Source of the DNA: Chrysomallon squamiferum
Taxonomy: Eukaryota > Mollusca > Gastropoda > Neomphalida > Peltospiridae
Reading direction: 5' to 3'
Assembly (NCBI GenBank): GCA_012295275.1
Contig: CM022675.1
Location: 17,128,189 to 17,192,188 of the forward strand
Length of the DNA stretch: 64,000 nucleotides
How positions within the stretch are numbered: the first letter of the stretch is position 1; each line of letters starts with the position of its first letter. This document shows positions 15,334 through 31,100 of this stretch, piece after piece. The notes beneath the pieces are model-generated. The model ran no database searches, was not told the DNA's origin, and saw nothing but the letters and a program-made list of their open reading frames with translations. The translations under genes were made by a program, and so were the position numbers.

Positions 15334-15364
<31 letters not shown>

Positions 15365-16112
15365 AATGGAAACATACAGTTTATAAAATATGTACCATAA
15401 TGATAATGTGCAGTTCAAAACATTAACAAAATGCACTGCTGACTTGTTATTATTATATAAACCTAGGAATATTTTGTGTGCAGTTATTTTTTAAATTATT
15501 ATTTAGGTATTAAATGACTAGAAACCAAATTTCTATACCTCATTACATGTCTAATGAAGAGCATTTATAGATTTCATGGTAATTTATATTTGTTAATGTT
15601 ATGTATATGCAGAACATGAAATATTAATTATGTCATCAGAGGAGCAAAGTATATTTACTGTCCTGGTATTTTATAATAATTACTAAATTATCTATTTTTT
15701 TCAAAATTGTTGTCATTCCAAATACAAAAGAGAAAAATAATGCTAAATATCATAAACAATTTACAAAAATGACATGCCTTAGGTGCAACAGTAATATATA
15801 TGAACACATAAATCTATTATTATTTTTCCACAATATATACAAAAAATAAAAAGTTAATGTCTTGGATAGAAAGAATATGTTAAAAAATAAATTAAAAAAA
15901 AAATAAATAATAATAATAATAATAATAATCCCATGCATCTTTTCATGCATAAAATCATATTCATGCAAAGGTAACAATAGTATATAAAATACTTTTTAAT
16001 CTAAAAAATATATAAAATGTGAGTTGGTTAATAACTTACTAAAAACAGAAGAAAACAATAACTTTATTAACCTTGCTTCAATTCAGTAAAAACACAGACA
16101 TAAGTGTTCTAA

Positions 16113-16152
<40 letters not shown>

Positions 16153-19100
16153 CCACATTTGTAATGTTAATAACACAAATACATTACCGAAAACAAAAAA
16201 TATAATTTATATATTATCTATTAAAACAAATATCTGTTATTTTACTCAGGGGAAAATGAAAATTAATTTTTAGCCAACTACTCTATTCATGCAGCCTATT
16301 ACTAAAAGAAATACATGAATTAGTGCATACTAAATTTTATATATTTCTCTTGATCCAACCAAAAACAACAAAAGTAATAATAATTAAAATATTAAATAAT
16401 ATAAACATAAATGTATAAATTAAAGCGGGTCAAATAAGCAGAAAAGGCAAGAAAAAATAAAAAATAAATAAATAAAAGGTAAACTTAAGTATTGTCGTCT
16501 ACCAACCTCTACATCAAATTCACCAGCCTGCAAATCAATCAAATCCCAGAAGAAAAATTATTTCCAAAATATTACACAAGAAAGATGATGATAAATGTTC
16601 TTAATAATTATTAATATTTATATAATGTTGGAAAATGTCAATTTGATGTTTCTACTTAAAATTTTACTAATGTAACCAGCATTAGAAAAAAGATAGTTTT
16701 AGTGGAAAACAAGACCTAAACTCCATAAATACAGTCAGAAATTTCCAGGTAACTAAATATTATTGTTTGAATTATTTAAAATAAAAAATAAAATAAAAAT
16801 GATTTAAACAAAACTAGTACCCACGATTAATATTTGTATGTTAATAAAAGTATAAGCAGATGTAATATAATTTACAAAATTCAACATTTAAAAATAAACA
16901 TACCAAACAGGCATAATGTATCTTTTATATTACTATAATGACAGTTAGATGTTTGTGCAATATTTGTTAATATACTTTAAATGTACATATATGCCTATAA
17001 TGAACCATTTCATATGATGTGACATAAAATTTTCAAATTGTTGTAAATAATATGCTAACATGAAAATGCTTTAGTACACGATGTATACATAGCATGAATA
17101 AATTGTTTTTATTTTGTAGATGAGTGAAAGAGCATCTGGTGCAACACTTGTTATTAAATGCATTCAACATAATATATTGAAATAGATTTAAAATATAAAT
17201 AGTGATTATTTTTAAACAAAAGTAAAACCAGTATCAACACCCCAATGATTATTATTGGGGGATTGTATTAAAGTATTTTTTAACAAGCACTTTCTTACAG
17301 ACTAGGGAAAGGGAAGTATGGCCCTTGATATACAACTCTTGAATTACCAGCTTTAACATCAAGATTAATAAATATTATCATTAAGGAATATATTCCACCA
17401 TATCTAGTAACAATTAATTCCTTGGAGAAACCATTAATTGTATCATTTATTAAAACTGTTTAATGTGAAATCTAAATCACCAGTCTGTAGCAAGTTGTTA
17501 AACATCCACCAACTTAAAAATGCATGCCTTACTTATCAATTGTTAGCCTAATTGTGATGTTTTGAAGTCTACTTTTACATGAATGTTTAACCAAAACTGA
17601 AGGCAATTCTTTACAATTCAAGAAATGTGACAGCTGTTGTCAATTAATGAATTATATTATCTTCTCTTTAGTTTTACTTCATGCAAAGCATCCAGTATTT
17701 TATTTAACAGCACCATGCGTTAATGTGTTACAGCACTAATGATCAGTCTTGGCATGCATTTTAATGCTTTTACAATTATACTTACTTTCTGTGCTTTCAG
17801 AACTCGGCTGCTGGTTCGATTTTTACGAGCCTTTGCCTGGAAAAGTAAAATGCAACAATACATCCTGATGACATGCTACTAATAACTGAATATTTTCACT
17901 GAAAAGAAAGAACATGCTATGCCACTGAAAAGCTGGCTGAAATGGGGAAAAAAAGAAGAGAGAAAAATGGATAAAATAGATATTTTTATTTCTTAAAGAA
18001 TTTTACAAACTATTTCTTAAGGAGGCAAATATTACAGAAATAAAGCTATAATCCATCCAACACATTTCATTTAAATATATATTTTAAATAAAAATTTTAC
18101 TCACCAAATATGGTTGCTTTTCTTCAGGTGTAAGTTTTCGCCACAATTTTGCTATCTGCTTGGCTCTTTCTGGCCAGTCTAAAACATGAAAATATTTGTG
18201 AGTTAAAATTTACTGATGTTACTACTTATGATACAAAATAGACAGGGTCACCCAAGGTCTGGATCTATTGGCATAAACGTATGATTAAGTTTTATTACAG
18301 TAAATGCTAAAGTTGACAACCTTGAACTTTGTATCGGTATGTGCTAAATGCAAGAATACTGAAACTTTGTTAATGTAACAGAACTTATGTTGGTGCTGCA
18401 ATGGCTGATCTGGGCTGATTCTGATACTGACTTAAGATGATCAAAGACCAATCAATTGCTGTTAGGACTGGACACCAACTGGATCTTGCCTTCTGATACA
18501 AATTGAAAAATTTCAAATTTTGTCAAAGGAAAGTGCCTATAGATGCAGACGTTTGGGGCATTCTGTATATAAGGTATATACAAGTAAGATCCACGGGCAA
18601 CATTTTTTCAGGTCTTTCTTAAATATCCTGGTGCATTCTATTATATTAATAGTTAAATGATGTGTTAGTTATTAAAATTTGAATTAATATAACCTGTGTA
18701 TTCTGTTTTCAGTTCTGGATGATTCATGTTTACATAAAGAATTGAAGATATTGTTGCATTCAGTCCAAGGGCCTCATCTGCTTCCCACTTGATAATATTT
18801 CTTCGACTGCTGCCTTCCTCAGAGTTAACTTCATCAAGTGCCCAGGGTGGGGCCTGCTTTGGACCAAACCCAGGACTGATCTGCTGTGGGCTGATAAAAA
18901 AAAAATAATCAGAAAGTGTGTTTAAATTAAAAAGAAATTTGGCATGTAACAAATTATTGTCTATTATCCTAAGCAATAATTTCATACATTTTTTCAAATT
19001 TTAATTAAAAAAATATGAGTTTTAGATATATAAATCTACTTATTAAAACTGACCAGTTTCAAAGCTTAGAAATTGCAGTCTGAAAATATTAAGAAAAAAC

Positions 19101-22100
19101 CCCAACAAAAACAACAAAAAAGACCTATTAGAACAGAGGTATTTCACATCCCACTGCGCATGTGCCCAGTGCTGGGTAATATGAGGATGCATATTACAAG
19201 ATCTTGCCAAAATAGCCCTACCTGCAAACTAGTGGGAAAAAACAATAATACTATAATGGGAGGCCATGACCATTGTTCAGTTACTAACTGTTCCAATCAC
19301 AAAAGTCCAGGAAATGCATATTGGAAACTTGAGGGTATGTTCAGCACATTTTTTAGGTGGGAAGCCACTGTACAACAAGAAACATGTGATCTATACACCA
19401 ATCTTGAATATGGGATGGGAAATTGTCACAAAATCTAGGATAACAAAAAACACAAATGAAATTAATGACATGATTCAGATAACCACAGAGAACAACACTT
19501 TCTTAATTATTCAGTCTACCACAACTATTAAATAAGTTGCTCACATTTCCTTCATAAACAAAAGATTTAATTAATCATGTTACGGTATATCTTGTTTATT
19601 GAACACACTATGTGGCCATGTGTCTACAACAAAGTAAATACTCTGGCTATAAATGGCATCATTTGAAAGACTTGCTGAACAAACAAGTTATTGCAAATGT
19701 TTGTAGTGCATCTGTGGGGGATGGACACATGCTACCCCTTGATCTGGACTTGAATTGTTTTTCAATTGTACTGTGTGTAAGCATAAGCCTCCCATTGTTG
19801 TAGGTGGGAGATGACAGGGTGGATAACAGACTTTATGTTAATATTATGCGCGCATGCATGCACGCACACATACACACACACACAATACTGAAACACACAA
19901 ATATGCCCTGATTTTGACATGGGTATATTTACAATATTTATGCATACGTTTCCAGTAAACAAATTATATATATCCATCCGAGATATATTTATAACCTTTC
20001 TAATTTTTAAACACTTATATGGAATCCCTGTCAAATGTTTTGTTTGTACTTTTTACAAGATAGTCTTTTAATCTGGCGTTATCAAAACCCTTGGGTTCAA
20101 GTAGCAGACTTTATCCAAGTAGTTGCACTACTTTTTAACTTGAACCATTCCACTGTAAATTTCAGTGGACCATTTTCTACAGACATTACATACATGTTAG
20201 TTGCCAAAGTTTAATGTCTCCTATGAAGCTACTGTCATGCCGTAACAATCAGTTTGTCATGCCCCTCTATTTGTAAATAGATTAGTTTGTCTAGTTTGTC
20301 AAGGGACATTACTCTTTGCGTGCGTGCACAATAGGAATGTGAAATACCTCAATTACAGTAAGAGAATATATAATGATAAAAATAAATAAAAATAACTTGC
20401 TAAATGAAGAAATTTTAGAGATCACTACTGCAACACTTAAATGTCATTTTAATAAAAGCAGTGGCTAAATATTTCATGGTGCTCAACTCAACAAATATGC
20501 TTTCTTGAGATATTAGATATTTCAAGAAACTTACCCAAAACCTGGTGGGAATGGTGGACTGGCACCAAAGCTAGGCAGAGGGCCTGCACCAGGTGGTCTG
20601 TCAGCATCAGTTACATGCTGTGGGTTAGGACCCTGAATTGGCATACCGATCATTGGAGCAGGTCCTGTTCCCATCATTCGTGGCATTCCCTGATCCTGTG
20701 GATACATTTGAGGACCTGGTAGAAGAGTTGGAGGATGGGGCATGTTGAACTGGTTAGGACCAAGTACTGGAAAGAACAAATTATCTCGTAAGTGGAAAAC
20801 ATTCATCAGAGCATTAATAATGTATCTCTCACATTAAAACAAAGTGCCATGTGAAAGAATACTACAGCAGAAATGTTCCATTCTGACTTGTATTTGGCTA
20901 AATATTTTTATTTATTATATTTTGACTATTTCATTAGTTCTGTCTACTCCAAAAATTAATGGAAAATTGTATACATGTAAATTATAATAATACCAATGTA
21001 ATAGCAGTAATATTTATTTATTTATTTATATTATTACAACATTATTTTATTCCAACAACTATCATCTTAATAATAAATAGCACAAATCAGTCTATTACCG
21101 TCTGTAGAAGCTGAAGGGGCAGTCTCGGGTCCATTTGGTTCATGTCCTTGTAAAACTCCTTTAAATATGTCTTCCACCATTTTGCTGTCAATCTGGTCCA
21201 GATTTGGTCCAAGGTTTACTGAAATGTAGTGGAATTATGATCACAACTGATGGACACCAAACAGTAAATAATTTAATGAAATAATATGTTTTGACAGACT
21301 GAACTATAAACCATTATGATAAAATTCAACTGAAGCATTCCAATGTACAGTGAAATTTAAGCAAATTTTACATGAAATTCTGAAATTATATGCACATAAA
21401 TTAATTTTTACCATCTGATAACATTTTGTCCACATCAAGATTCTTGTCTACACCAAGGTCAGGGGTCAACATGTCAAGCTCATCTTTGCTAGGTGTTTCT
21501 CTGATCTTATCTCCAGAAGAATCTGTGGGTTCACCTTCAATGGTTACATTTGAAGCTAATAAACAAAGACTGCATTCAAATATATACGTAGAGAGAACAG
21601 ACCATCAAATGACTAAATTTTTCTGTACTGTTATTTATATTTTAATACATTTATTTTAATGGTTAATACCATTATTATTAGTTTGGAAATTTTGGAATCC
21701 ACTTATTATTGAAATATGTTTTTGTAGGGAATTCTATTGGTACAAACAATACTGATAAAACAATTAAGCAATTTTAAACATATTTCTTCTGATATAAAAA
21801 AAGAACATTAAACACAACTGTAAAGACAGAAATATTAAATAATGAGATAAAAATAATACAATTACCCTCACTGTCAAACATTTTAAGAATATCATCTTCA
21901 GGTGGAAGATCACTTAAATCACCTGGAAGAATATCTTTGAGGTCTCCATCATCTAAAATAAACATATTTGATAACTTTAGCAGAAAACCAGGTTTGTGCA
22001 GCATTAAAGAAGGTCAGTATTAATTAATTTATAGGAATGTCATTTTGAAATAATGTAATCAACCTTATATAGAAGATCTACAGGAAATTGCTGTTTTTTA

Positions 22101-25100
22101 TGTTTTGTTTTTTTGAGAGCTGCTGCAAATTATCAAAAAATATAGGTAAAATGAATACCCCCCCCCTCTGCTATACTACATTCACTGTCAAACATAAATA
22201 CATCTATTCAATTCCACAGTAAATTCTAAAGTAATAAAGAGACAGGTATTTCACATTTTTAAATTGATTACCCAAATTATGTGGATCATCTGTGTGTCCC
22301 ATAGATGGGAGAGAGACATCTCGGTGCCCAGCAGGTAAAGATCTGACAATATCAGTGTCTGTGTTACTACCATGTGCAGACTGTCGAGATGATGGACGAG
22401 ATTTCTCTTTTTCTGAGTCAGACCCAATTAAAATCTCTCTGCTCTCTTTGCTTGTGTCTAACAGTGACTTGCCAAAGAAAGCTTCCTAGTAGATGAAATA
22501 TTTTAATTACAGTTAAGGTCAATGGCACTGTTATGTGTGTACAACACATCATGATAACAACAACTGCATGCAAGATCAAATATAAACCTTAAGGTTCTTA
22601 CATTACTGGTTATGGATTAAAATATCTTCCAAGTAAAATCAAGTATAATAATTTCAAAAAGAATTCATCTGATTTATTTTACTCATTTACATTCCCAAGC
22701 TATTTTGACTTCTTGCAAGATGAAAGTGACTAATTCCTATATATTTCAGTGACTGATCAGTTCAACACAAAACAAAATGGTTTACAAATACATACATGTA
22801 CCTAAGTAACAGGGAAAAATAAAAGGGGAAAAAAAAAAAAGAAGATCTATATCTATTTCTTCTTTGTTTTTAAGCTGATGTAATTATTACAAATAAACTG
22901 GATTTTAAACTATAGTGTATCAGAATATTTTACCTGCAGGTATGTTGGAAAACTTTCCTCAAGTTTAGATTTTCGGGATCGTCTTCGACGTTTTTGTTTC
23001 TCTGGAGCATGTGGTGTCCCTTCAGGAGTAGTTCCTGGTTCACCTTCCACTAAACAGGTTCAAATTATTAAATACATTTAACTTCTATGTGTTGAAATCC
23101 AAATTTCATAAACTACATTTACAGGTCTTAAGTTTCTGCTGTACTACCTCTCTACTCAACTGTTTGCATTATATTAACCACTTCTCGTCACTACTAAGAT
23201 GGGTTATCACCATCTACTGGCAAAAATGTAAAGTATAAAAGATGAAAAGAAACTACACCAATGAAAGTATGATATAATACACTGAAAATTCTGGTACCTG
23301 AATGAAGTAAAAAAAGTTAGTTTATGGAAGAAAACCATGGTTTTGAACAAAAAAGAATAAAAAGCAAGCATTAAAGAATAAAAATCCCTTTTAAAGAATG
23401 ATGAATAACATTTTTGTATGATCAAATAATGAAAAATAAACATCTATAATAATGAAAAAATAAAATCATTGGTGGAAAGAGTGTTTGTTTTTAAAAATTC
23501 TTTACCATCCATGCTTAAATCCTCTTGAGACTGTGATTGTGTCTGTCGCTTCCAAATTGTAGTACGTGACCGTTGTCTAGCAACAAACCCTCCAACTCCT
23601 AATAAATATTAATGAAAATATCAGATATTAACTTTTAGGACCTAATATAATCAAAGTGGAAACTGTCACATATAGTAAGGAAAATAGCATTTCAATATAA
23701 TAAAGTAAAAGAAATACCCATTCTAAAATCAAAATAATTAACAAGCAATAAACACTGGCTTAGATATTTGAAATTTTGCACCAAAATCTTACCAAGTCCA
23801 GTCTGTTTTCTTGGCCTTCGTTTTTTCAAACCATCTTCTGGTTCATCGGGTCTCATCTCCAGACCAGATAGTGATGGGGCAGCAGGTATGACACCAGCCA
23901 CAACCAATGGGTTTTCTGTCATGTCTGAGTCTGGTGTTTTTAAATCTTCTGTATCTACAAATTCACAACAAACTCAGCTGTAAAATCTAATTAGTGTAAT
24001 GGTTAAGAAAATGTTAAATATTTGTAATTATTATTCAATATTTTACTCTCAATTTAAATAAAGGCAAAATCCTTTAAAATTCCAGTGAAAATGCATTCTA
24101 AGAAAAATATTTATTACCATTTTAAATACAAAACATCATGACAACTATATTATAGTAAATAATAATTTAGTAAATCTGAGCAGAGACAGTGTAATCAAAT
24201 TATTATCCTGATAAATAATCTACTAATTCAGTGAAGAATAGATGATTCCCCTGATATTAATAACATAAGAGAGATCCTTTGTTAATAAACTGCCATACTA
24301 TTCAACATTTTTAAATGGTAAACAAATACAAAACAATGACTTAATGAATCAATATAATCCAAATACCTTTTTCCATAGATTCCTCACCATCCACTGATGA
24401 CATGGAAAGTAGTCTAGCTACATTTGGATGCTTAACAAGGGGATCTATTAATGGCTGATCAAGCTTTTTTGGTGTACGTTTCTGTCGAGGTTTCTTTGGA
24501 ATTGGCATAGAAAGACTCTGAATATGTTCAATTCCCGAGGCAGACAGATAAACGCCATCCATGAGAAACTGCTTTGGTAGTTCTGTTCAAATGTACAAAA
24601 ATAAATAAAGTAAAATGAATCAGATTTATGTTCTGAAAATGAAGTACACAAAGAAAATTAATTTATGTAAAATGATTTAAATTTCATGTCAGTTACAAAG
24701 GAATTCATAAATATTCATGAAAATTTATTAAATGGACAAACTTTATTATTATTTTTCACATATTTCCTGGTAGAAACATCATGTATTGTTTAGCCTGGTG
24801 TTACCACTAAAAGCAACAGAATGATATGGTTAAAAATATAAAATTTTAAACCATAAATGTGGCATAAATGAAATTAATCAGACAGCCAAAGGAAGGAACC
24901 CAAAGACATCCATAACATTATTTTTTGGTTATTTTTATTTTCCTTATTCAAGCAACAAAAATCAAATGATCTACCTGGTTCTTTTGGTGGAGGCAGCAGT
25001 ACTGGTGTGGGTGGGGGTGGTGTTGGAGGTCGTAATTTCTCTTCAGGAGGTGGGGGTGGTGGTGGTGGAGGTGGCACTGAAAGAGAATTAAACTTTTACA

Positions 25101-28100
25101 ATGATGTTTCTGTTCCATATAAAAATTACACACATGCTTCTATCCTTTACTATAAAACAAGAAATCAATCTGCTTTCAAAATTGTTCATTGTAAAATTAT
25201 ATCATATAATCAACAAAGGTAATAATAAAAAAGACATCAACCGCTAAACCTAAAATTCATATAATAAAAAAGTAGTACCTGTGACTGTATCACTGATGAA
25301 GTAAGACTAAAGGTTTTACAATTTAAATATTTTTACTACATAAATCTGTGAAATAATTTAAAGACACTTACAAGGACCAGGACGTTTAGTTTCTGGACGG
25401 CAAAACAAACAATGATATCCATAATCAGCAGCCAGCTCAGCCTCATCCTCAGTGGTGAGACCATCACATAGAGAGTGAAGCCATCTGAAACACCATGTAC
25501 AATTAGATCAATACATGTCACTGGTAAGTATTATTAAGTAAATAATTATTCATAATTCTAGAAACTGTATTAAAAACCATAAAATTTCAAAATCCATGAA
25601 AACAAACCAAAATATTATTTTAAAGAAAAGATTAATGTTTATTCTCCTACAGCGTATCATTCACTATATAAAGGCATACAACTCATAATTTTTCTATTGT
25701 TGTTTAACTATAATTATTTCATTTTAAATTATTTTTTTATGTTGGAAATGAAACAAAAAGGAAGAAACTTAAGCACTGATAAAAACTTATAATAATATAG
25801 TAAGAAAATAATGACAATAATAACCATAATAAAAATGGCAGTAACAAAAATGTTTGATAACAAGAACAAAAATTTAAAAGAAAAAACTTTTTTAACAAGT
25901 ACACCTTACCTATCACAATTTATACACTGAATAATGAGGTCATCTTCTCTGTACATTATGCGACAGGCAGGACAAGTAATCTTGCTAGCACAAGGTGCAC
26001 ATTGTGTGTAGTTGTTCTGCCATAAGCTGTTAACACCTGGAGACTTTGAACCACAATACTGGCATATGACACACCTAGAGACAAAATTCAATATGCATGT
26101 ATGTAAAAACAAATAAAACAAATCCCAGAAAAATTGCAAACAACATATGATGGATTAAATGAGGAATACATTAAAATTTGTTGTCAATAACTGAAAGTTT
26201 CTGGAAGTTTCTATGTAAACTTTCAACAGATCTCTGCTGAATAATAAATTAAACAAGCCTAATGACTGCACCATATTTATTTTATCTACCATTATAAAAA
26301 ATCATATAGTCAAAGATAACACAGATAATAAAATAGAAAACCAGCTGCTGCCATACAATAAGCTACTCTTTATCAATGAACAGTGAGCAATCTTTTATAC
26401 ATGCCTTTTCAATGACAAATAAGTAAATATAACAGTCTTTGGTAGTGGCCGTGGTTGGAATGAGAAATATCTGCATTTTTCATGATGTTGTTACGGTTTT
26501 ATTGGTTTAAAACAAAGACACACTAACCATTTACACTTCCATGTTCCTTTTGGCACATGTTCTAAGGGTGGATCTAGACAGTAGGTGTGATAGCTGATGT
26601 CACATTCATCACACAGCAGCAGTCGTCCCTCATCATGTGGACTGCCACAGCCTTCACACACTGTACAATCCAAGCATCGCCACCCCTTTTTCAAAACCAC
26701 TTTAGTAACCTTAAAACAAGATTGAATAAATTATACAATATTTTATTTCATTAAATGTTCATGTACTAATATTACCAAAATTCATAATTACCAAATGATT
26801 CTAAAATACACCAAAACAAGAAAAATTAAAAGACAAACAGCATAGTTTTAATTTATATTTTAAATAGACATGTCAGTATACTGAATCATTTAAACAGAAA
26901 ATACTCTTTTATGTTTAATTAGAACACATCAATATACAAAATTCAAATATAAAATGTTACCTTGACACTAGCACAATATGGATGATAGCACTGACCACAC
27001 TGAGTGCAAACAATCATTTTTCCTTCTTCTCCACGACCGAATGCCCCACAACTTTTACAAACATCCTGAAATAAAAACATTTAAATATTCAAAACTGTAA
27101 TTAACTAAACATTTCAACAAGAAAACATTTCCCATTTTCCCAAACCAAACTGGTGATAATTTTGACTGATAATCAACTGCAGGAAATTAATTAACACTCA
27201 AAATCCTATTATTTAAACAGTATGGAAATTGGAATTCATAATGTAAAATAAAATAAAAATAGTTCTGAAAAAACTATTTTGTTGAGAATATACAGCATTG
27301 AATTACACCTGGATAGTCTGATGGCTTAAAAACAAATAGTTTCATAGATTGAGAGGCCAACTTTTTCACAAATTAGTTGTAAAATATAACACGGAAAGAG
27401 TATTTTATATTCTAAACTATCTATCTTAAATCATACTCTAAGTAACTTTAAATTTCCCCAATTCTAAACATATCTTATTTTTTGAATATAAAATTTACCT
27501 GGTCTAAAGTAAAGCTGTCTTTAGAATTAGCTAAGACAATTGTTGATGGATGATCATCTCCACTGTCATCTTTAGAAGTGTCTGTTTCAATTCGGCTGTT
27601 TCCCTGTAAACACATAACATGTAGTTTACAGTTAATATTTTACAAAATCATATTCTATGAAAGAAAATAAATGAAGTTCAATATGTGTACATATTATTTT
27701 TTTATTTTACAAAGTAATACAGTGACAAACACAGTGACACACTGAATATATCTGAACAATGAATATCTAATTTAATGTTTTAGGTTTAAATAAAAATGTT
27801 AATTTATGTTTTGTTAAAAGAATTTATTATTTTACATAGAGGTATTAGCTGGAGGGTGCAAATTTTAAACATTTTTATTGTTTCAGAATTTATTGTGTAC
27901 CATGTTGTTTGCACTTATTTGCCCTGTTTTTACTCTTGTCTTTGGCCCTCGTCGCTTTTCTCCAAATGACAGAGGACGTCTCCGTTTTTCAGGAGCAAGA
28001 GGCCGAGTCTGAAAATTAATTTTGAGTAAATTATGTTGAGTGTAGTTTCATTCTAATCAAATTTGAAATTAATATTTTCTTGTTCTAACTAAATACTTTC

Positions 28101-31100
28101 TTATATTAAAATAGATTAAATATATTAAAATATTGAAATAGATTTGAAATAATCATTTATAAACGATGTAAGATAACAGACATTTTTTATAGTTAAAAGA
28201 AATCATTTATCATTCTATATAGTAATATTTATAATTATAGTTGAAACCTGCATTAAATTCATTGAAAAATGGTAAAATTTTAAACCTGTTTAAAAGCTGA
28301 CTAATCTTAAAAGATTATTTACTCTTATTTTTCTTACCCTTGGTCGGCCAGCCCCTATCTTCTTGCGGCCTGGAGGAAGACGGCCTGCTCGCATATGACC
28401 TTCAAGCATTTCTGCTTTAGCAGCCATGTAGGTAGCCAGACCTGATGATGAATGTGATGCCTAAAAACAAAAACAATATTCACTTCAATTAAATGATTTT
28501 ATTCATCAAATTACAAATTTTCTGTTTACAGTTTAACTTTTAAACTCAAAACTTTTCAAAATATTTGTGATTTTTTAAACATTAATGTATTGAAAAGTTA
28601 ATAAAAAGGGAAGGAATGAAAGACTATAATAATCTAAAAACAATCAAAAGGTCACTGTAATAACAATTTATATGCAGATCAAACAAACAATATATTTACT
28701 TTTTCTGTGTCTATATCGATACTGGAGCTAGAATCTTCACAGGTGTACAGTGATTCCTGTGAGCTAGCTCCCATCAGTGACATTTCTCCAAAAAAGGGAT
28801 CATCTTTCAAGATGGGATCAGACTCTGCAAATATCAATTTAACAATATATACTTCATGATTCAAACATGTTCGCTTTAGCATGTGAGTGAAAAAATCTAG
28901 CTGTTGAAATAAAGTAATATTAGTGACAGAAAAGATGGCCCATGACAGCTTTAGGATACCAAGTATATGCCAGTCATAAACTGAACAACAAAACAATTAT
29001 ACAACACTGACTTACAGTTAAACCAAAACCACATTGACAAATTAACACTTTATCCTAGTTAATAACACCTTTAACTTACAAATCACAAAATTCACAATCT
29101 AATTTTCAAAAAAACAAATTCATTTTTAGCGATTTTAGAAATATTGTTTTTTGTGTTATTATTCAGAAAAGGGAATGTGTAAATATTACCCTTGTATGGA
29201 AAACCTTCCAAAGATTCCTCAGTTCCATAGGAACTAACTGGAAAGGTACCAAGCTCAGACTGATAAAAAAAAAAAAAAAAAAACATTTTGGATGAAAATA
29301 AATACTTTAATATTATAGTAAATTTTAATACCTTGTTAGTAATATTATTTGGATGAAGGCTGTTAATTTGGTAAATATCTTTATCATAAACATAGCTATA
29401 TAACAGCCATATTTTACATTTTTCAAAGTATTTATTTACTGTTATCTATTTTAATTACATCTTTATTTCTGTAACATTTTGGGTTTTTTAAAATGCCTTT
29501 GATAATTGTTATAATTCACACTATTCTATTCTGAGATTTGTTTCTCAAGAATAAAAAAATTAAGGACATGCTCACATCTGGGCCTATATCTCTACAGACA
29601 GAACAAACATAGTCTGTCTGGCCATTACCGCTGTCTTTCAGCATTTTCAGCAGACTGGCATCTATTGTTAAATCACACTCACTGTGAACAAACCTGAAAT
29701 GACAATGTTAATATTATGATACAAACAACAGTATTAACTAATCTATTTATCTGTAATGTTTTCTTATTTTTTTTGAAAAAAAGAAAAAAAAAAGCATTAA
29801 TGAAATAACCAGTGACAAAAAAATAAAAATAACAAAAATCCCTTCCTTAACTTAAGAGAAAAAATAATAATAATAAAAAATAAATAAATAAAATAGTTAA
29901 ATAAGAAAAACCAGATAAACTAATACTTTACCCAGATTACTAACAGTTTAAGAAACAATTCCCATAATTTTTTATTTTTTTATATCAACTTACTTTTTAC
30001 ACTTGTTACACTGTACCATTGTTTTATTATGGAAAGTGCGGTAAGCTTTTCCACAGAGAGGACAGCAGAGACCCTTGTTTCTTTGTTGATAGCAGCTGTC
30101 ACAAACGGTGTAATTTAGATGCCATCTGGAACTTGGACCATTTCCTGGTGTTCTTGCTCCACAGTCAGTGCATATTCTACAATTCTAAATCATACAAATT
30201 TATCTGGTAATTATATACTGAATAAATAATAAATGAAGCTTTGGGTAAAACTATGATTAGTTTAAGAATCATTAAATGTCAATTTATGATTTGTTCACTT
30301 TAAATCATCACATTCATTTTTTGATTCTTGACATACACTAACACATGAAGTTAAATAATTTTACAAAATAACACATTTATCTTTCAAAAAGAAATGAAAA
30401 CAAAATCCAAATAGCTTGATTTTAATTATCTCCTACTTCAGTTTAATTATTAATTTATCTTTTACCTTGCATTTCCAGCCATTTTTGGGGATGGTTGTCA
30501 TTGCTGGCTTTAAACAGAATGTGTGATAACCTTTGTCACAGATATCACATACAAGCATTTTACTGTCATCTCCTGGTTGTCTACAAATAGAATATCCACT
30601 TACGTATATATTAAAATGCATGACTGAAGTATAAAAGAAAGAAGGAATCAAAGTTATCTATATTTCAACTTAAGAAGAGCAATATAATTATTATGATATA
30701 TATATATATTAATATATTATAAATATTAACACCTAATAATGCAACTTACATTATGTATATGTATTTCATCATGTTATTAAGTGAAAGTAATAAGTGTAAG
30801 TAACAATCTTGCCAAAATAATTTTTAAATTGACTTCTCCCTCTAGACATATTAGATACAAACAGGGAACTTTTGGAAGAACTGAGGTTTTGTGAAAGAGA
30901 AATGAGACAATAAAAGGTAACCATGCAGTCACAAACATAAAATTAAACATACACATGTATCCATCAGTATTCTTTTTGCAATGAAACAAAGTCTTTAATA
31001 AAATATTTTATATGGACTCATATAATTAAATTATTTAATAGATGTTTTATTCTGATATTTTTTTACGATTACTTGCATCCCACTACCTGGACCAATTAGC

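Noticed and set aside
19073-19535. Overlapping plus-strand frames of 121 and 89 codons
   Set aside because: They lie inside the candidate transposon in a KMT2C intron and show no recognised domain or splice context.
20085-20100. B-box-like gggttcaag suggesting a tRNA or tRNA-derived SINE
   Set aside because: No A box at the right distance and no cloverleaf could be drawn.
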